NCBI GenBank assembly: GCA_963662175.1
Contig: OY759215.1
Location: forward strand, 16,605,079 to 16,669,078
DNA: 64,000 bases
DNA from: Aradus depressus
Lineage: Eukaryota > Arthropoda > Insecta > Hemiptera > Aradidae
Direction: 5' to 3'
Shown here piece by piece: positions 1 to 10,912 of the stretch (its first letter is position 1; every line of letters begins with the position of its first letter). The translations under genes were made by a program, and so were the position numbers. The notes beneath the pieces were generated by a model. The model was not told where the DNA came from. It was given only the letters and a program-made list of their open reading frames with translations, and did not search any database.

Positions 1-83
1 ATTCCGATATTACATGTGGGATGACCTGGTATTTATTTTGATGGAACAAACATTCCAATTATATCTCAAATTGTATTTTCCAG

Positions 84-232
84 ATACACCCAGAAGGATC
101 CGGAGCTACTGGACACAGAAAATGAAGAGTCGTTGTACAGGAGCCACTTCAACCCCCAGCATCCCACCAAGGTGATAATCCATGGGTTCCAGGGCGGCCG
201 CCACCTTTCTCCAAGCACAGATCTCAGAGATG
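84..232 (+). CDS. Lipase exon a (oxyanion-loop exon)
   Basis: Acceptor ttttccag ends at 83; donor G|GTCAGT starts at 233. Encodes YTQKDPELL to STDLRD, including IIHGFQGG. It leaves one base of a split Ala codon that is completed at 3803. Confidence 0.9.
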
Positions 233-368
233 GTCAGTATAGAACATATTTTAACAACAAATAACTTATTTAACTAACTATTTATTTATCTGTTGTCAAA
301 AATGGATAATGAACTTTCTGGGACCCAAAAATGAGAGATAAAAAAATCTTGAGAATTCCGTTCTTTGG

Positions 369-420
<52 letters not shown>

Positions 421-3400
421 CCATTTAACTTCTTTTCCAAAGAAAATAATAATAATAAACAGAAATAAAAAAAAACATATTTTACAATTCGTTACCATGC
501 GTTACAATTTTAACATTACTTGTACTATACATTCCGATCGAGGGCCATAGGTTTTTTATCTGGGAGGTGAAAAAACCTTGTGCACCTTTCGGATGAGAAT
601 TTGTGCGATGTCAGATACTCGTTAAAGACCCCCTAGCCTAGGTGAATAAACCTACCTTGTTAAATTTAGGACTCCCATAGTGGTCTGGTAGTATGTATCT
701 GTGGTCACAGGGAATAAATTGGTAAGTCTAAATTCGTAACTTTTCAGGGCAGCGCACTTTTTTACTTTTGCATTAATCGTGTAAATTCAGTTTTTGGAAT
801 AAATAAATTAGGTTTGCATCATTATTAATCCTTCTAAATCTATAGGAGTGAATGAAAATGAATATTGTTAATCCTTACTTGGATTTGCCCTTAATCACGT
901 AATCATTCCCCATCACGTACCTATTTATTGACGACACTTACCTAATTATTAATCATACTTTTTGAAATACTTGTGAATGATGCCTCTCTAAAGTTGAGCA
1001 AGTTGATTTAACCGAAAACACCCTTGTAAATTGGAATAGTCTGCCATAGTGAATAAATAGTTAAATGCAGTTATCATGTGAGTGATTCCTCAAAGAAGTA
1101 GATTAAGTTGATTCAACCGAGAACATACACAATTTTACGAGGCACCAAGAAACCCACATCTTTATAATTCCGAAAGTATTAGAGTCCTGAGCTCCCAATT
1201 TCTTCATAGTGCGCAGATGGCTTGGGAGATGGTCACAGTACACTTAACTCATTTTGGCCATTTTACGACTTAACAACTTATTCCCTGTGACCATAGATAT
1301 AACCTCATAGTTAAAGCCCGAGCGTGAGTCATAATAATCAATTATTACTAAAGGTATAATAAGAAAGTAAAAAATTAGGATTGTTGAATTCCTTCAATTC
1401 CCAAACCGCAAATCATATCTTGATTCTTAACTTGGGGATTCCAAAATGTTGCTCAGAAGGAGGTACCGGATTTTCGCCAAAACATTTTTATTCTTGGTTT
1501 AGTAAGTGATGGTTCTCTTTGTGAAAATTCTGTATATCATTAATTTTCGCTGTGAAATAAGGGTTAATAACGTCGCTGACTTTCATTTCAGTCTGATGTC
1601 CTGTAATATATTATCTGTCACGTGTTGTAATGTAGTCTTGGCTCATAAGATTTATCCTTTGTGGATTGATTCACGACACACTAAGCCTCGTCCAAGTGTG
1701 GCGTAGTTTGTACGTACCTAACCACTGGGTACACTTCAATTCTTTTCTCTTTATAAAGGATATATTTCAAAATACACATTTTTATGGCTATTGTGCAAGC
1801 TGAGCTGAAGGCCGAAATCCATCCATCTGATGAACATATAAAAATGTTTTGTTACTGCCTTTGTGTCCTCATCAGTACATACTCGTACATTGCTCTTATG
1901 AAACATTGTAGTCCTTATTAAAACAGGTGTTCTGACATGTTACTTGAGGCGTAACGCATAACTGCCTATTTTTTTCACTCAACATCACAACCAGAATTGA
2001 AAATCATTCTTAAACCTGTTTTATCAAATAATTTAAATAAGTTTGTATATACCAATTACATAGTTAAATGTTACAAATATGGTTTACTTTCAGTTTTGTT
2101 TTATGTAAAGCAGGTTTTCAAACGTTTTCGACATAACCCTTGCCCTCACATATACAAAGCGTATAGAGTATAGATACAAAATATAGAGCGGTATGATAAC
2201 CGAGATGAATGACATTAGCGCCGAGGTCAAGGCCAGGGTAGCTGTTGGCAACAGAAGCTCAATCGTCATCAGGAAATCTCAAGGAACCCCAAGATTAACC
2301 ATCATAAACAAAACCTGTGGCAACATACAGCAGCGAAACATGGGTCTTAAAAAGCGGAAAAGAATAGACACTGAACGTCTGGAAACGTAAGATTTATGGA
2401 ACTAGCAGTAAAGATGATCAGTGGCGTATAAGTACAAACAACGAGCCCCATGAACTGTACGTAGCTCAAGATTTAGTCGCCATCGTGTGTGCAGATGGAG
2501 GGGAGACGACTTACAGGCTGGACTAGTAAAGAATCACTGTGGTGGACGAAGTTCTACATGGACCAGGGGCGACAGGAATAACAGTGAGAAGTAGGTACCT
2601 GCAGAAGTTGCAATAGCTTTGTTTTTTGGCGTTCATTGCAGGACCTTCAACGTCGTCCAAACTGCATCTTGAGACTTTGAATTTAACTTCTATGTTAACC
2701 TATATTGAGGATAGTGCTAATATTAGGTTAGCAAATAAGTTCTATCTCAATTTGAGTGCACTCATTTTCAAAACACATCATTCTTAAGACGAATTACCAT
2801 GGCAGCGTCATACCATTTGTTCTTCTCTTCTTTCTTGACTTAGCTTTGGATGGCAGCTTCTGCCATATCCTCGGTGTATATATATTTATATTTATTTGTA
2901 TATTTCGTCCTTTTTGATGTGTAAACATTTTAGATAGCAGCTCCCCCCCCCCCCCCCCCAAAAAAAAAAGAAAACTAAAAAACTCATTCTGTAATAATTT
3001 TATGAATCAAACAGAAAGCCGATAGACATTATTGACATCTAGCGGGATCTATGTGAAGCTTTGAGTTTCATGTACCATCGCTAGGTAGCAGCACAATCCA
3101 GATGTCACTGTTGTATTAATTTATTTAAATACCTTATGTCATGTACACCCTTATTATAAGCCAATTGCATCAATTTTACCAAAAAATGAATTGAACTAAT
3201 AAAATATAGTTAAATTAAAAATGTTACTACTGAAATTTCATTGCTTCTTTTGCAGAGAATAGACACATACGGTGTTTACACATATCTATGAGAGTAGAGA
3301 TTGGTCTCATGCGGTTTGTTTTAGTATATTTTTATATTTCTCTTCTTGTGACCTGAGGAAGGCCCAAAATATCGTTCTAAAAGAAGAATTCTCTTAAAGA

Positions 3401-6400
3401 CATTTAAATATAATTTATTTATAATTTACACATAACGTATTTATTATGTAATAATTTCCAACTATGAAGATTCTTAACAAGGAAATATGAGCAGAGTAAC
3501 AATAAACCTCGCTTGGTGCTCTTGATGAAGTGTCAGGTCAGCACCACCGCCTCCTCAGGGTTAAGTATTTATTATAGTATAGTAGGTTATATTTTACACA
3601 AGTTATTATTTTTATATATGTCTAAGATTGATATCGGTTGATGTATATAATTTATAAGCTATCTTAATGTATACATTCTTATGTCGTATCCCATATTATG
3701 GTTTAACGGAAATAAATGATATTATTATAACTCAGATGTTATCTCTGACCTGACATTTAACGCTGCAGTGTTGCCATAAAAAAGGTTTGTTTTTGGTTAC
3801 AGCCTACTTCAAACGAGGCGACTACAACATCATTATCGTGGACTACTCGAGCCTGGTGAAGCTCCCCTGTCTTAGCCAGATGAAATGGTCCCCCAGCTTT
3901 GCAGCCCAGTGCATCGCTCAGATGGTCTACTATCTGTCCATCCATCCTCGGGGGGTTCAGCCGGAGGGCCTCCATCTGATAGGGTACAGTATCGGGGCTC
4001 ACATCGCAGGCCTCACCGCCAACTATATACTCGGCGCCAAGATAGGCCGCATGACAGGTCAGTTGTACCTCTCTCTATAAAAAACAATTTATCAAAGATC
4101 CTCATAAAACTTGCACGCATAATACTTTTTACGTCTCCAGCTATATGGAGTATAGGGGAAATTATATAATCGGTCAAAAGTTCTATGTTGAGTTTTTACA
4201 GTAGTTTTCTGTTTCTCGATCTTATGATTCCAAAAATGAAGAAAAAAACCTTTCTGTAAGAGTGTAGAATAAATATATCGCCACGTAATTTTACATATGT
4301 ATCCATAACACCGTAAGGACGTCACTTATTGTTTTACAGCCAAATTGACCATAAGGAAGAGAGGATTAACAGGGCTTAACACAAAAAAACCCAATGCTTC
4401 CATTGTATAAAGAAGAAATTTTATATGTGGATTTTCAGCAAAATCGGCCAAACGGGATCAGACGTGTGGGCTTGATACAAAATGAAATTTAGTAAGCATT
4501 CAGAAGACCCTGTGTAATGAGACATTTATTGATTTTTAACCACATCAATGATCAATTCGTGCTGGGGAAGTACTTCGCTCGTGATTCACTTTTTTCCGAC
4601 GCATATTATTGGAATCACAAAAAATGTAGGAGGAAAAAATAAGAAATTGTGATATAATACATATAATTTTTTTCAGTAAATTCTCGTTTTAGCTACATTA
4701 GAGTAATATAACTGATCTTATCATCAATTAAAATGGTAATAAATCGACAACTAAAAAGGTTGCTGCCCCTGTTTTTATTTATTTATTTTGTTTTGGGCCC
4801 CTTCGTAGTGAAACATTCCCCAAGTTCACCCAAAAAATAGTCAAAAAAAAACTCATTCATTTCATCCGAAACTTTTCTAACAAGTCTTTCCTCTTCGACA
4901 TTACATTCAGACTAGCAGAGAGCAATTTACCTGAAATATTTTAATTCTATAGGGGGGGGGGGGAGGGTAGAGAACATATTAAACAATAAAATGAACTTTA
5001 ATGTTATTTGTTTTTATTTTCTCAAATAAAAAAAAAGTTTGATGCATCATAATCATGTAAAGTTGTTTGGAAAAACGTTTCAGAAGTGTTTGTTATTAAA
5101 ATCGGAGTCCTTTCGAATTAATTCAATGATGTATCGATTAATTTGAGCTACAGATATTTCGATGCGTCGACTTACTTGATTTATAACTTTCCCTAGTTTT
5201 GTGGTTATGTCGTTATTTTACTTTGGATGTTACTTTGTGTTTAAAGAATGCTATTGAGCATTCCTCATAAAATCCTTACTATCACATCTGAAAATATATT
5301 GATTAGAAGGATGTCGAAGCAGAAAAAGGGCAAGGCAATAACTGTTAAACAGCCAGCTCCAGGGCCAGAGTCGCCCATAACCACAGACAAAAACGGGAGT
5401 ATCAGAATCAAAATAGCAGCTAAGCCTGGGGCCAAACTTAACACAATTACAGGGATCTCAGAGGAGGGGGTCGGAGTGCAAATCAACGCTCCTCCTGTTG
5501 AGGGAGAAGCGAACACAGAACTGGTCAAATACCTGGCAACTTGTCTCGGGGTGAAGAAGTCCTGTGTTTCTTTGGATAGAGGAAGTAAATCTAGGCAGAA
5601 GACTGTACTGGTCAGCGACACAAGCCTCACCGTCGACCAGGTTACAGATAAACTCAAGGATAATATTGACCATTGAATTTAAAAGGAAATATATTAGTTG
5701 GTAAGTTGCTTATTATGTCTTGTAATTATTGTGTCGTACAAATTGGGGAATTTTACTCTATCTTGCGCCTAATTTTTTGATTTGTATTATCCTTGGTGAT
5801 AGTAATCAAAGGACATCCAATTTAATAGTATTTTCGTGTTGTATCTCTGCAGTAGAGTTGATATGGAAGTGTTTTTTAGTTCTGTTCTTCGTCTACTATT
5901 TCCTCAATTTTGATCCAGTATCGCAGGTCAAAATTATGTGGTTTTAAACGTAACGTGTCCATATGGAGAATGGGTCACTGTTTAAGCCCCTTTAAATATT
6001 ACAATTAGGATTATTATCTCAAAATATTGCTTAAACTATGTTGAATTATAATCCGGAACTAAAAATAAGTTATATTCTAGACTTCAACATATTGAAAAAT
6101 TCACAAGCATCCGGAATTCTTCCAGTTTCAAATGTAGCACTATTATAAGACAGACAATACACAGCAAATGATTCAAGTGGAACAATTAATATAGTATGCG
6201 ATTTAGTAACCGAACAGGCCCCACAGCTCCTCAGCCTGTATGATACATTTACCTGCAATTCAACTAAAAAGACTACTTCGCTTTACCCCTCTTATATTCT
6301 GCCTTTGATTAGGTATTTGTTAGTTGACTTTGGTAGGCCACAATTATCAGTTTTTAATATTATGATCTGAAAACAATTGTGACACAATATTTCTATTATT

Positions 6401-9400
6401 ATTATATTTTCCGATTATCGTTTTCTTTCCTTTTGTCTCCTTCATGAAATCAGCTTGCATGTTATTTTTGAAAATGGTGTAAACTCTGTACTAGCCCCCT
6501 TCAGAGAATAATTACAATGAGGCAACTTATTGCGTCGGTGCGTCACCCCGAGAGTAGGTTATTGCCTAAAGTATGTAGAAACTTAGTATGTCTTGGGTTA
6601 TTACCTTACAAATTAACACAAATCTCAGTCTTCTAAGGATTATTCAAGTTTCATTCTTATGACGAACTGTGGGGACCTTTAATCTTCTTTTTATTCCTAT
6701 CAATAGAAATTTCATAAGTGTTCGTTAATTTGTTTGTATGAAAATAATAATCATAATAATTCGAAGGGTTAAAGAGTTGGCGCAACAACTAAGTTCAGGT
6801 TTGAGATGTGTAATTTTTTGATCAGTCGCAGCCATAGAGATGAGAGAAATAAACGAACACTATGACATTTTTGGCTTAAAGATAATATTGTACAGTGTGA
6901 TACAATACAAAAATATGTATTTGTCAAATACGTCACTTTCATATTAACCCCTCGAATTTATTATTTGAATAATTATTATTCCTACTAGAGCAAACTGAGT
7001 TATGCATCAAGAAGGGAAGGTTTTTAATTGATAATTTGTTTATGGATTTTTGCTAGTAGGTTACCTGGTGTTGCCCAGGAGTAACTACACGTTATATTCT
7101 TTTACCTGAAGCTCATTACGTCTAATAACCGGACAAAGAATAAAAAGTATAATCTCTCCCCTCCATCGCAACCCTCTACCTCTCACCTTTTTCGCTACTT
7201 GAAAATCCTATATATTTATGTTATTTCCATTTTTAGCAAAAAGAACTATAGAACAAAAAAACGTTTGAAATGAAAATGTCTTTCATATTGAGTTAGTAAT
7301 TTTTCCACGCAGGTTCAATAATGAAATCACATGTATCCTAAAAGTTATTCCTGAATAGAAGATTCAAAATAGGAAGTTTGATGTTGTGATGATAGGCCTC
7401 ATGTTGGTCCAACTAACACGATAGTGCTTGATGTCGATGCCCACCACGTGTCCAGATTAAGCCTTTACCGTAATGGTGGACACCCATCGAGAGGGATGAC
7501 AGGGACACCTACTATCCCGGTGACCGGTATTTCCCAGATTCCTGGATCCCGGACAACTGTTCCAGTTACCACAACCCCTACGAAGCCAACCTCAGTTGGT
7601 GGTGCTGCTTGGATAGCTGCCACCCCCGTAGTGCCATTTTTGGTTCTGGAGCCCCGTAGGGTTCCCTTCCCCAGATGCCTGTAATGGTCACTGGCCCGGA
7701 AGGAAATCCTGGCCTACTGTCCCTACGGTTCTCTTTCCTCTGTATTCAAAACGGATAATACACAGTTTTCAAAAATACTCAATGTATGACAGCCGCCACC
7801 AGACTGTACGCTATTTATGAAGATTATAATCTCCTAAATATTATTATACATTTTTCAAATAGGTTTTGTTGTTTGTAGGACTGGATCCTACTATAATCTT
7901 CTACATGGGCACGAACAGCTCTCACGACCTGGACCCCTCGGATGCCCACTTCGTGGATGTCATCCACACCGGGGCTGGCATTCTGGGACAGTGGGGTCCT
8001 AATGGTCACGCTGACTTCTACGTCAATGGAGGTACCAGCCAGCCCGGTTGTCTCTCTACTAGTCTCATCAGTAAGTTGTTTTACGATTTTTTGTTTTGAA
8101 TTAAAAGTGGTTCAAAAAATTCCAATATGTGCGGGATAATAGCTTCAAGCATTCTAGTTTAGAAAGCAAGAATTTATGCGTCAAATCCTTAACATTTAAG
8201 GATTAAAAATAAAAATAATTAGTTTCTAACATTTTTCATGTTATCTTGTGTCCTATAAGAAGTTGAGAGCATCATGTGGTTCGCATCTCTAAGAACACGA
8301 ATATTAGTCTTTTTTTATTTTTAGAAAAGTTATGATAAAAACAAAAGATCCTGGATATGAAAATAGGCAAAACTGCTGAGATTGACACAGTAGCTTTTGC
8401 ATATTTATGTCAGAATACATTTCTGCGATCTCTATCGATATATTGGGAAGTTAATAAAATATATAAAAATAAGGAACTTATTTAACCTTTATATTGTCTA
8501 ATTCCACAAAAAGATATACATAAGTGTACTGGTTGCGGCTTACGCCATCTTCAGCACAAAGTTCACTTCTGATCGGTAGTTTATCTATACTTTTTTTTCT
8601 GGAATAGACAATATTTCAAAAAATAAGTTTGTTTTATTTATTTATTATAAGTTTCAACAATATGTCCGCATTTCTCATCTTAGAAGTTATGAGACGTTTA
8701 ACAAAATTTCTAAAGCAAGTCTAAATTATTCTTTTCGCATTGCCGTGCCTTTTGTACAGTAAAACACCCTCTTTACGGACACCTTTCCTCATGGACAATT
8801 TTGCTATGTCCCGGCCCGAAGTATAAGAAAACAATGTATTTTTACCCCCTCGCAACGGACACCCTTCTAACGAACGCGGCCAACCAATTTTTCGTCATAA
8901 AGAGATAAATTTACCTCTTCTAAGTGGACAGTTACAAAACAATTCATTTGAAAAATGTAATTTTGAATGCTTTTTATTATTCGTAGAATTTGCTGTTTTT
9001 GAAACAGGCATACATACCTTACTGTTTGGTTTATTAACTTAAAATCCATAATAACTATTATTATGTGTGTTTTATCTAATTACCGATTGATTGTTACCTA
9101 TATATGTATCTGCAACGGACAATTTTCTTGGTCCCGTGACCGTCCGTTGCACACGGGTTTTACTATATAACTTCTTGTCTCTGTGTTAACTGGTTGTTGG
9201 AGTAGACCATCTGTGTGCATTTCATGATGTTCCCAGACAATGATCTTGGTATTATTGATTCCAATATTTGATGTTTCGGATAATTGATATTCTCCTTTTG
9301 ATTCTTATTTTCAGAAACGCTGTCGTGTGACCACACGAAGGTGTCGCCCTACTTCATAGAGTCCATTAACAGCAAGTCCGGGTTTTGGGCAGTGCCCTGC

Positions 9401-10267
9401 CCCAACAGAATCCAGTACAACTTGGGCCTCTGTGAGCCAACCTCCAACAGGGAGTATGTTCTCATGGGGGAGCACGTTCCTCACACGTGAGTATTGTTGA
9501 CAGTTTTACTTTGATCTAGGGTCCGTTCTAGACACTGGCCAATTAATGAGAAGAGAAGGGGACAGATAGCCTAGAGCATATCGATCTCTTCAGCAGTGTA
9601 GTTGCATAACTACCCTCATTCATAAAATGAAAAACAATTAAATTAATTTTTTTGACAAATGAAATTTATCCAATGTTAAATTCGTCCTGAGGGGTCATTT
9701 GTTTAGGGAATTATTTTGTACTTTTTTTTTTTCTACTTGAATAGCTTCCATTTCGTAAAAATAAGGATCACAGATTATTTTCATTCTTTACGCATTTTTA
9801 TGAAATTTACAAAACTGCGCAGTTACTTCCTTTGACGACGCAGAAGTTGCGAATCTGCACTTTTGTGGAGGGACTACCTGCTTGCTCGAGATAGATATAT
9901 TTTTTTTATCTCATGGGAGGCCTTTCGACCCTTGGCATTGATTACATTTCTTTGGCGCAATTTCTGCTGATTTGTCGTTATCCAGGGGGCTTATCGATCC
10001 TATCCCCGTGCTTCATGAAGTGAGCACAACCTAACTATGTATAGTCGAAAAATCGGCGAATCTCATTGTTTTAAACATAAGCAACTCATCCTCATTATAT
10101 CTCTCTCGAAAAATTTAAATTTAATGTAATCTGTATACACGTTACATTTTTATTAATTTTTACTTAATTGTTTCAGAGCACAAGGTCTCTTCTACTTGTC
10201 TACCAATGCACATAAGCCATACGCCAAAGGTTTTCCAGGAAAGAAGAAACCTCCATATATACCTTAG
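84..10267 (+). CDS. Lipase of the pancreatic lipase / phospholipase A1 superfamily (3' five exons, 5' end outside window)
   Basis: Five exons (84-232, 3803-4057, 7879-8070, 9315-9486, 10177-10267) splice in frame into 285 codons ending at TAG 10265-10267. The parts of the alpha/beta-hydrolase fold are in the expected order: the oxyanion segment IIHGFQGG, the nucleophile elbow GYSIGAH (serine), GLDPT with the acid aspartate, the family signature [23 protein letters not shown], and CDH with the catalytic histidine. The full Ser-Asp-His triad is therefore present, so the enzyme is probably active as an esterase on triglyceride or phospholipid, most likely secreted. The signal peptide and the first strands must lie upstream of base 1. 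The product ends soon after the catalytic domain with a basic KKKPPYIP tail and has no PLAT domain, as in arthropod-type neutral lipases and PLA1-like members. Substrate specificity cannot be read from this sequence. An unrelated gene lies inside the second intron seen. Confidence 0.93.
371..415. repeat. (AT)n microsatellite
   Basis: About 22 uninterrupted AT units in the lipase intron. Tyr/Ile-repeat ORFs here are artefacts of this repeat. Confidence 0.95.
533..1342 (+). mobile_element. tRNA-derived SINE, body copy split by a MITE
   Basis: Positions 533-701 match the SINE body (TTATCTGGGAGGT, then TCGTTAAAGACC, then GGACTCCCATAG and GGTAGTA). The SINE 3' end resumes at 1294 (AACCTCATAGTTAAAGCCCG, GAGTCATAATAA). 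The tRNA head is missing. The two halves are separated by the TGGTCACAGGG element at 702-1293. Confidence 0.85.
702..1293. mobile_element. MITE with TGGTCACAGGG termini, copy 1
   Basis: Ends TGGTCACAGGGAATAAATTG and the reverse complement of TGGTCACAGGGAATAAGTTG, about 20-bp terminal inverted repeats, 592 bp, no coding capacity. A second copy with the same internal sequence is at 39546-40095. The flanks within the host SINE suggest a decayed duplication of about 8 bp, which would fit a hAT-type element. Confidence 0.85.
2193..2600 (+). pseudogene. Degenerate RTE-type LINE reverse-transcriptase C-terminal fragment
   Basis: [11 protein letters not shown] at the start and, in a shifted frame, [20 protein letters not shown] with HELY correspond to the typical post-RT region of such LINEs (IKARI..GNR, KI(F/Y)GP...GEWR.R.N.ELYELY). 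At least one stop and a frameshift are present. It lies in a lipase intron in the gene's orientation. Confidence 0.65.
2943..2969. repeat. Poly(C)/poly(A) tract
   Basis: Seventeen C followed by ten A. Confidence 0.9.
3803..4057 (+). CDS. Lipase exon b (nucleophile exon)
   Basis: Acceptor ggttacag before 3803, donor G|GTCAGT after 4057. Carries NIIIVDY and the serine elbow [10 protein letters not shown]. The split codon G|GA to exon c gives the Gly of GLDPT. Confidence 0.93.
4134..4600. mobile_element. CTTCCCC-TIR MITE, degenerate copy
   Basis: Left end CTCCAGCTATATGGAGTATA then GGGGAAATTATATAATCGGTC, followed by the family's internal GTGCTGGGGAAGTACTTCG motif at about 4559. Right end not recognisable. 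Confidence 0.6.
5248..5676 (+). CDS. C15orf40: UPF0235 / DUF167 family protein (C15orf40 / YggU homologue), nested in a lipase intron
   Basis: A single open frame of 142 codons from ATG 5248 to TGA 5674-5676, or 121 codons from the second ATG at 5311. The hallmarks of the DUF167 fold are present: [12 protein letters not shown] near residue 52, [21 protein letters not shown] near residues 76-96 and [13 protein letters not shown] near residues 111-123. The biochemical role of the family is not established. The extra 21 residues from the first ATG are basic and hydrophobic with one acidic residue, so they could be a mitochondrial presequence; human C15orf40 has a similar N-terminal extension. 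I prefer 5248 for that reason but 5311 is possible. The gene is intronless and lies on the same strand within the lipase intron 4058-7878. It may be a retrocopy, although no poly(A) tail is visible. An upstream 5' exon cannot be excluded. Confidence 0.88.
   Translation: MLLSIPHKILTITSENILIRRMSKQKKGKAITVKQPAPGPESPITTDKNGSIRIKIAAKPGAKLNTITGISEEGVGVQINAPPVEGEANTELVKYLATCLGVKKSCVSLDRGSKSRQKTVLVSDTSLTVDQVTDKLKDNIDH
7430..7745. other. GC-rich island in a lipase intron, unrecognised
   Basis: About 300 bases much richer in G+C than their surroundings, with proline/threonine-rich or Trp/Cys-rich reading depending on frame. An open frame of 86 codons (7424-7684) has no recognised motif. It may be an old exon or repeat, and I cannot assign it. 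Confidence 0.3.
7879..8070 (+). CDS. Lipase exon c (GLDPT / [14 protein letters not shown] exon)
   Basis: Acceptor gtttgtag before 7879, strong donor A|GTAAGT after 8070. Contains the acid residue of the triad in GLDPT, the highly conserved block [17 protein letters not shown] and GGTSQPGC, whose cysteine pairs with a later one in relatives. Confidence 0.95.
8470..8648. mobile_element. Foldback element with TATTGTCTATTCCAC arms, degenerate copy
   Basis: Left arm TATTGTCTAATTCCACAAAA, right arm GGAATAGACAATATTTCAAA continuing into AATAAGTTTGTTTTATT. Same family as 19591-19918. The interior contains the hammerhead-like motif on the minus strand (8528-8557). Confidence 0.7.
8757..9165. mobile_element. 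pogo/Tigger-type MITE
   Basis: Starts TA|CAGTAAAACACC then TTTACGGACACC, and ends ACCGTCCGTTGCACACGGG then TTTTACTA|TA. The CAGTAAAAC terminus, inverted repeats and TA flanks are typical of Tc1/mariner-pogo elements. No transposase frame survives. Confidence 0.75.
9315..9486 (+). CDS. Lipase exon d (catalytic histidine exon)
   Basis: Acceptor tattttcag before 9315; donor GTGAGT follows 9486. Starts KTLSCDH, where the His is the expected triad residue. The downstream FWAVPCPN and NLGLC match the Cys-rich end of the catalytic domain. Confidence 0.9.
10177..10267 (+). CDS. Lipase terminal exon
   Basis: Acceptor ttgtttcag before 10177. Encodes [18 protein letters not shown] and a short basic tail, stop TAG at 10265. 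GLFYL(S/T)T is the usual last beta-strand of these lipases. No canonical AATAAA was seen in the next 400 bases. Confidence 0.88.
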
Positions 10268-10677
10268 AAAGTGATTTTTTGTAAAAAAAAAAAAAGAAAT
10301 CAAATAATGAATTGCATGTACAAAATTGTTAGAAAGAGGTAGTTTTTTTTTTTCATATATTTTTTTACTTATTTATTGTTGGGGCAAATGAAGCTATTTC
10401 CTCATTCGAAATGGTATAAATGTGATTGTTTAATTACTGGGGAACGAGAAATGTTTTAACTCTCTGTAATTCTTCATTGATTAATTTTTGAGTTAGATAC
10501 TCTTAGATTATTACAATCTAAATTCAATTTGTGTGTATTATTTTAACTAAGATTTACGGATGTAATTGTAATTATTTTAACTAAGATTTTACGAATGTAA
10601 TTGTAATTGAATAATAGAATAGTGATTATCATATTGTATTTTTTCCCTCCATAATTCACAACCACAAATATTTTTTA

Positions 10678-10912
10678 CTTCCCCATCTGTGCGAAGAATA
10701 GGGGAAGTTATGTAATCTGTCAGAAAATTGATGCGGAGTTTTTAATGAACTATTATGTGTATCCAGAAGCCTCCAAGGACGACATCCATTGATTTTCAGC
10801 CAAACGCTGCCACTGCCGATGTAATGATTGTATCGACATGAAATTACATATTTGGAGTCAAACGTAAAGAAGGTTTAATTCGTGCAAGGGAAGTGCATAG
10901 TCGGCGATTCAA
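10678..10912. mobile_element. CTTCCCC-TIR MITE, truncated copy
   Basis: Left terminus CTTCCCCATCTGTGCGAAGA then TAGGGGAAGTTATGTAATC and the internal block GATTGTATCGACATGAAAT. The right half is absent. Confidence 0.7.

Noticed and set aside
286..550. Short ORFs rich in Tyr-Ile repeats on both strands
   Set aside because: They are translations of the (AT)n microsatellite.
5265..5673. Minus-strand frames opposite the UPF0235 gene
   Set aside because: Shadow frames; the plus-strand product has the complete DUF167 signature.
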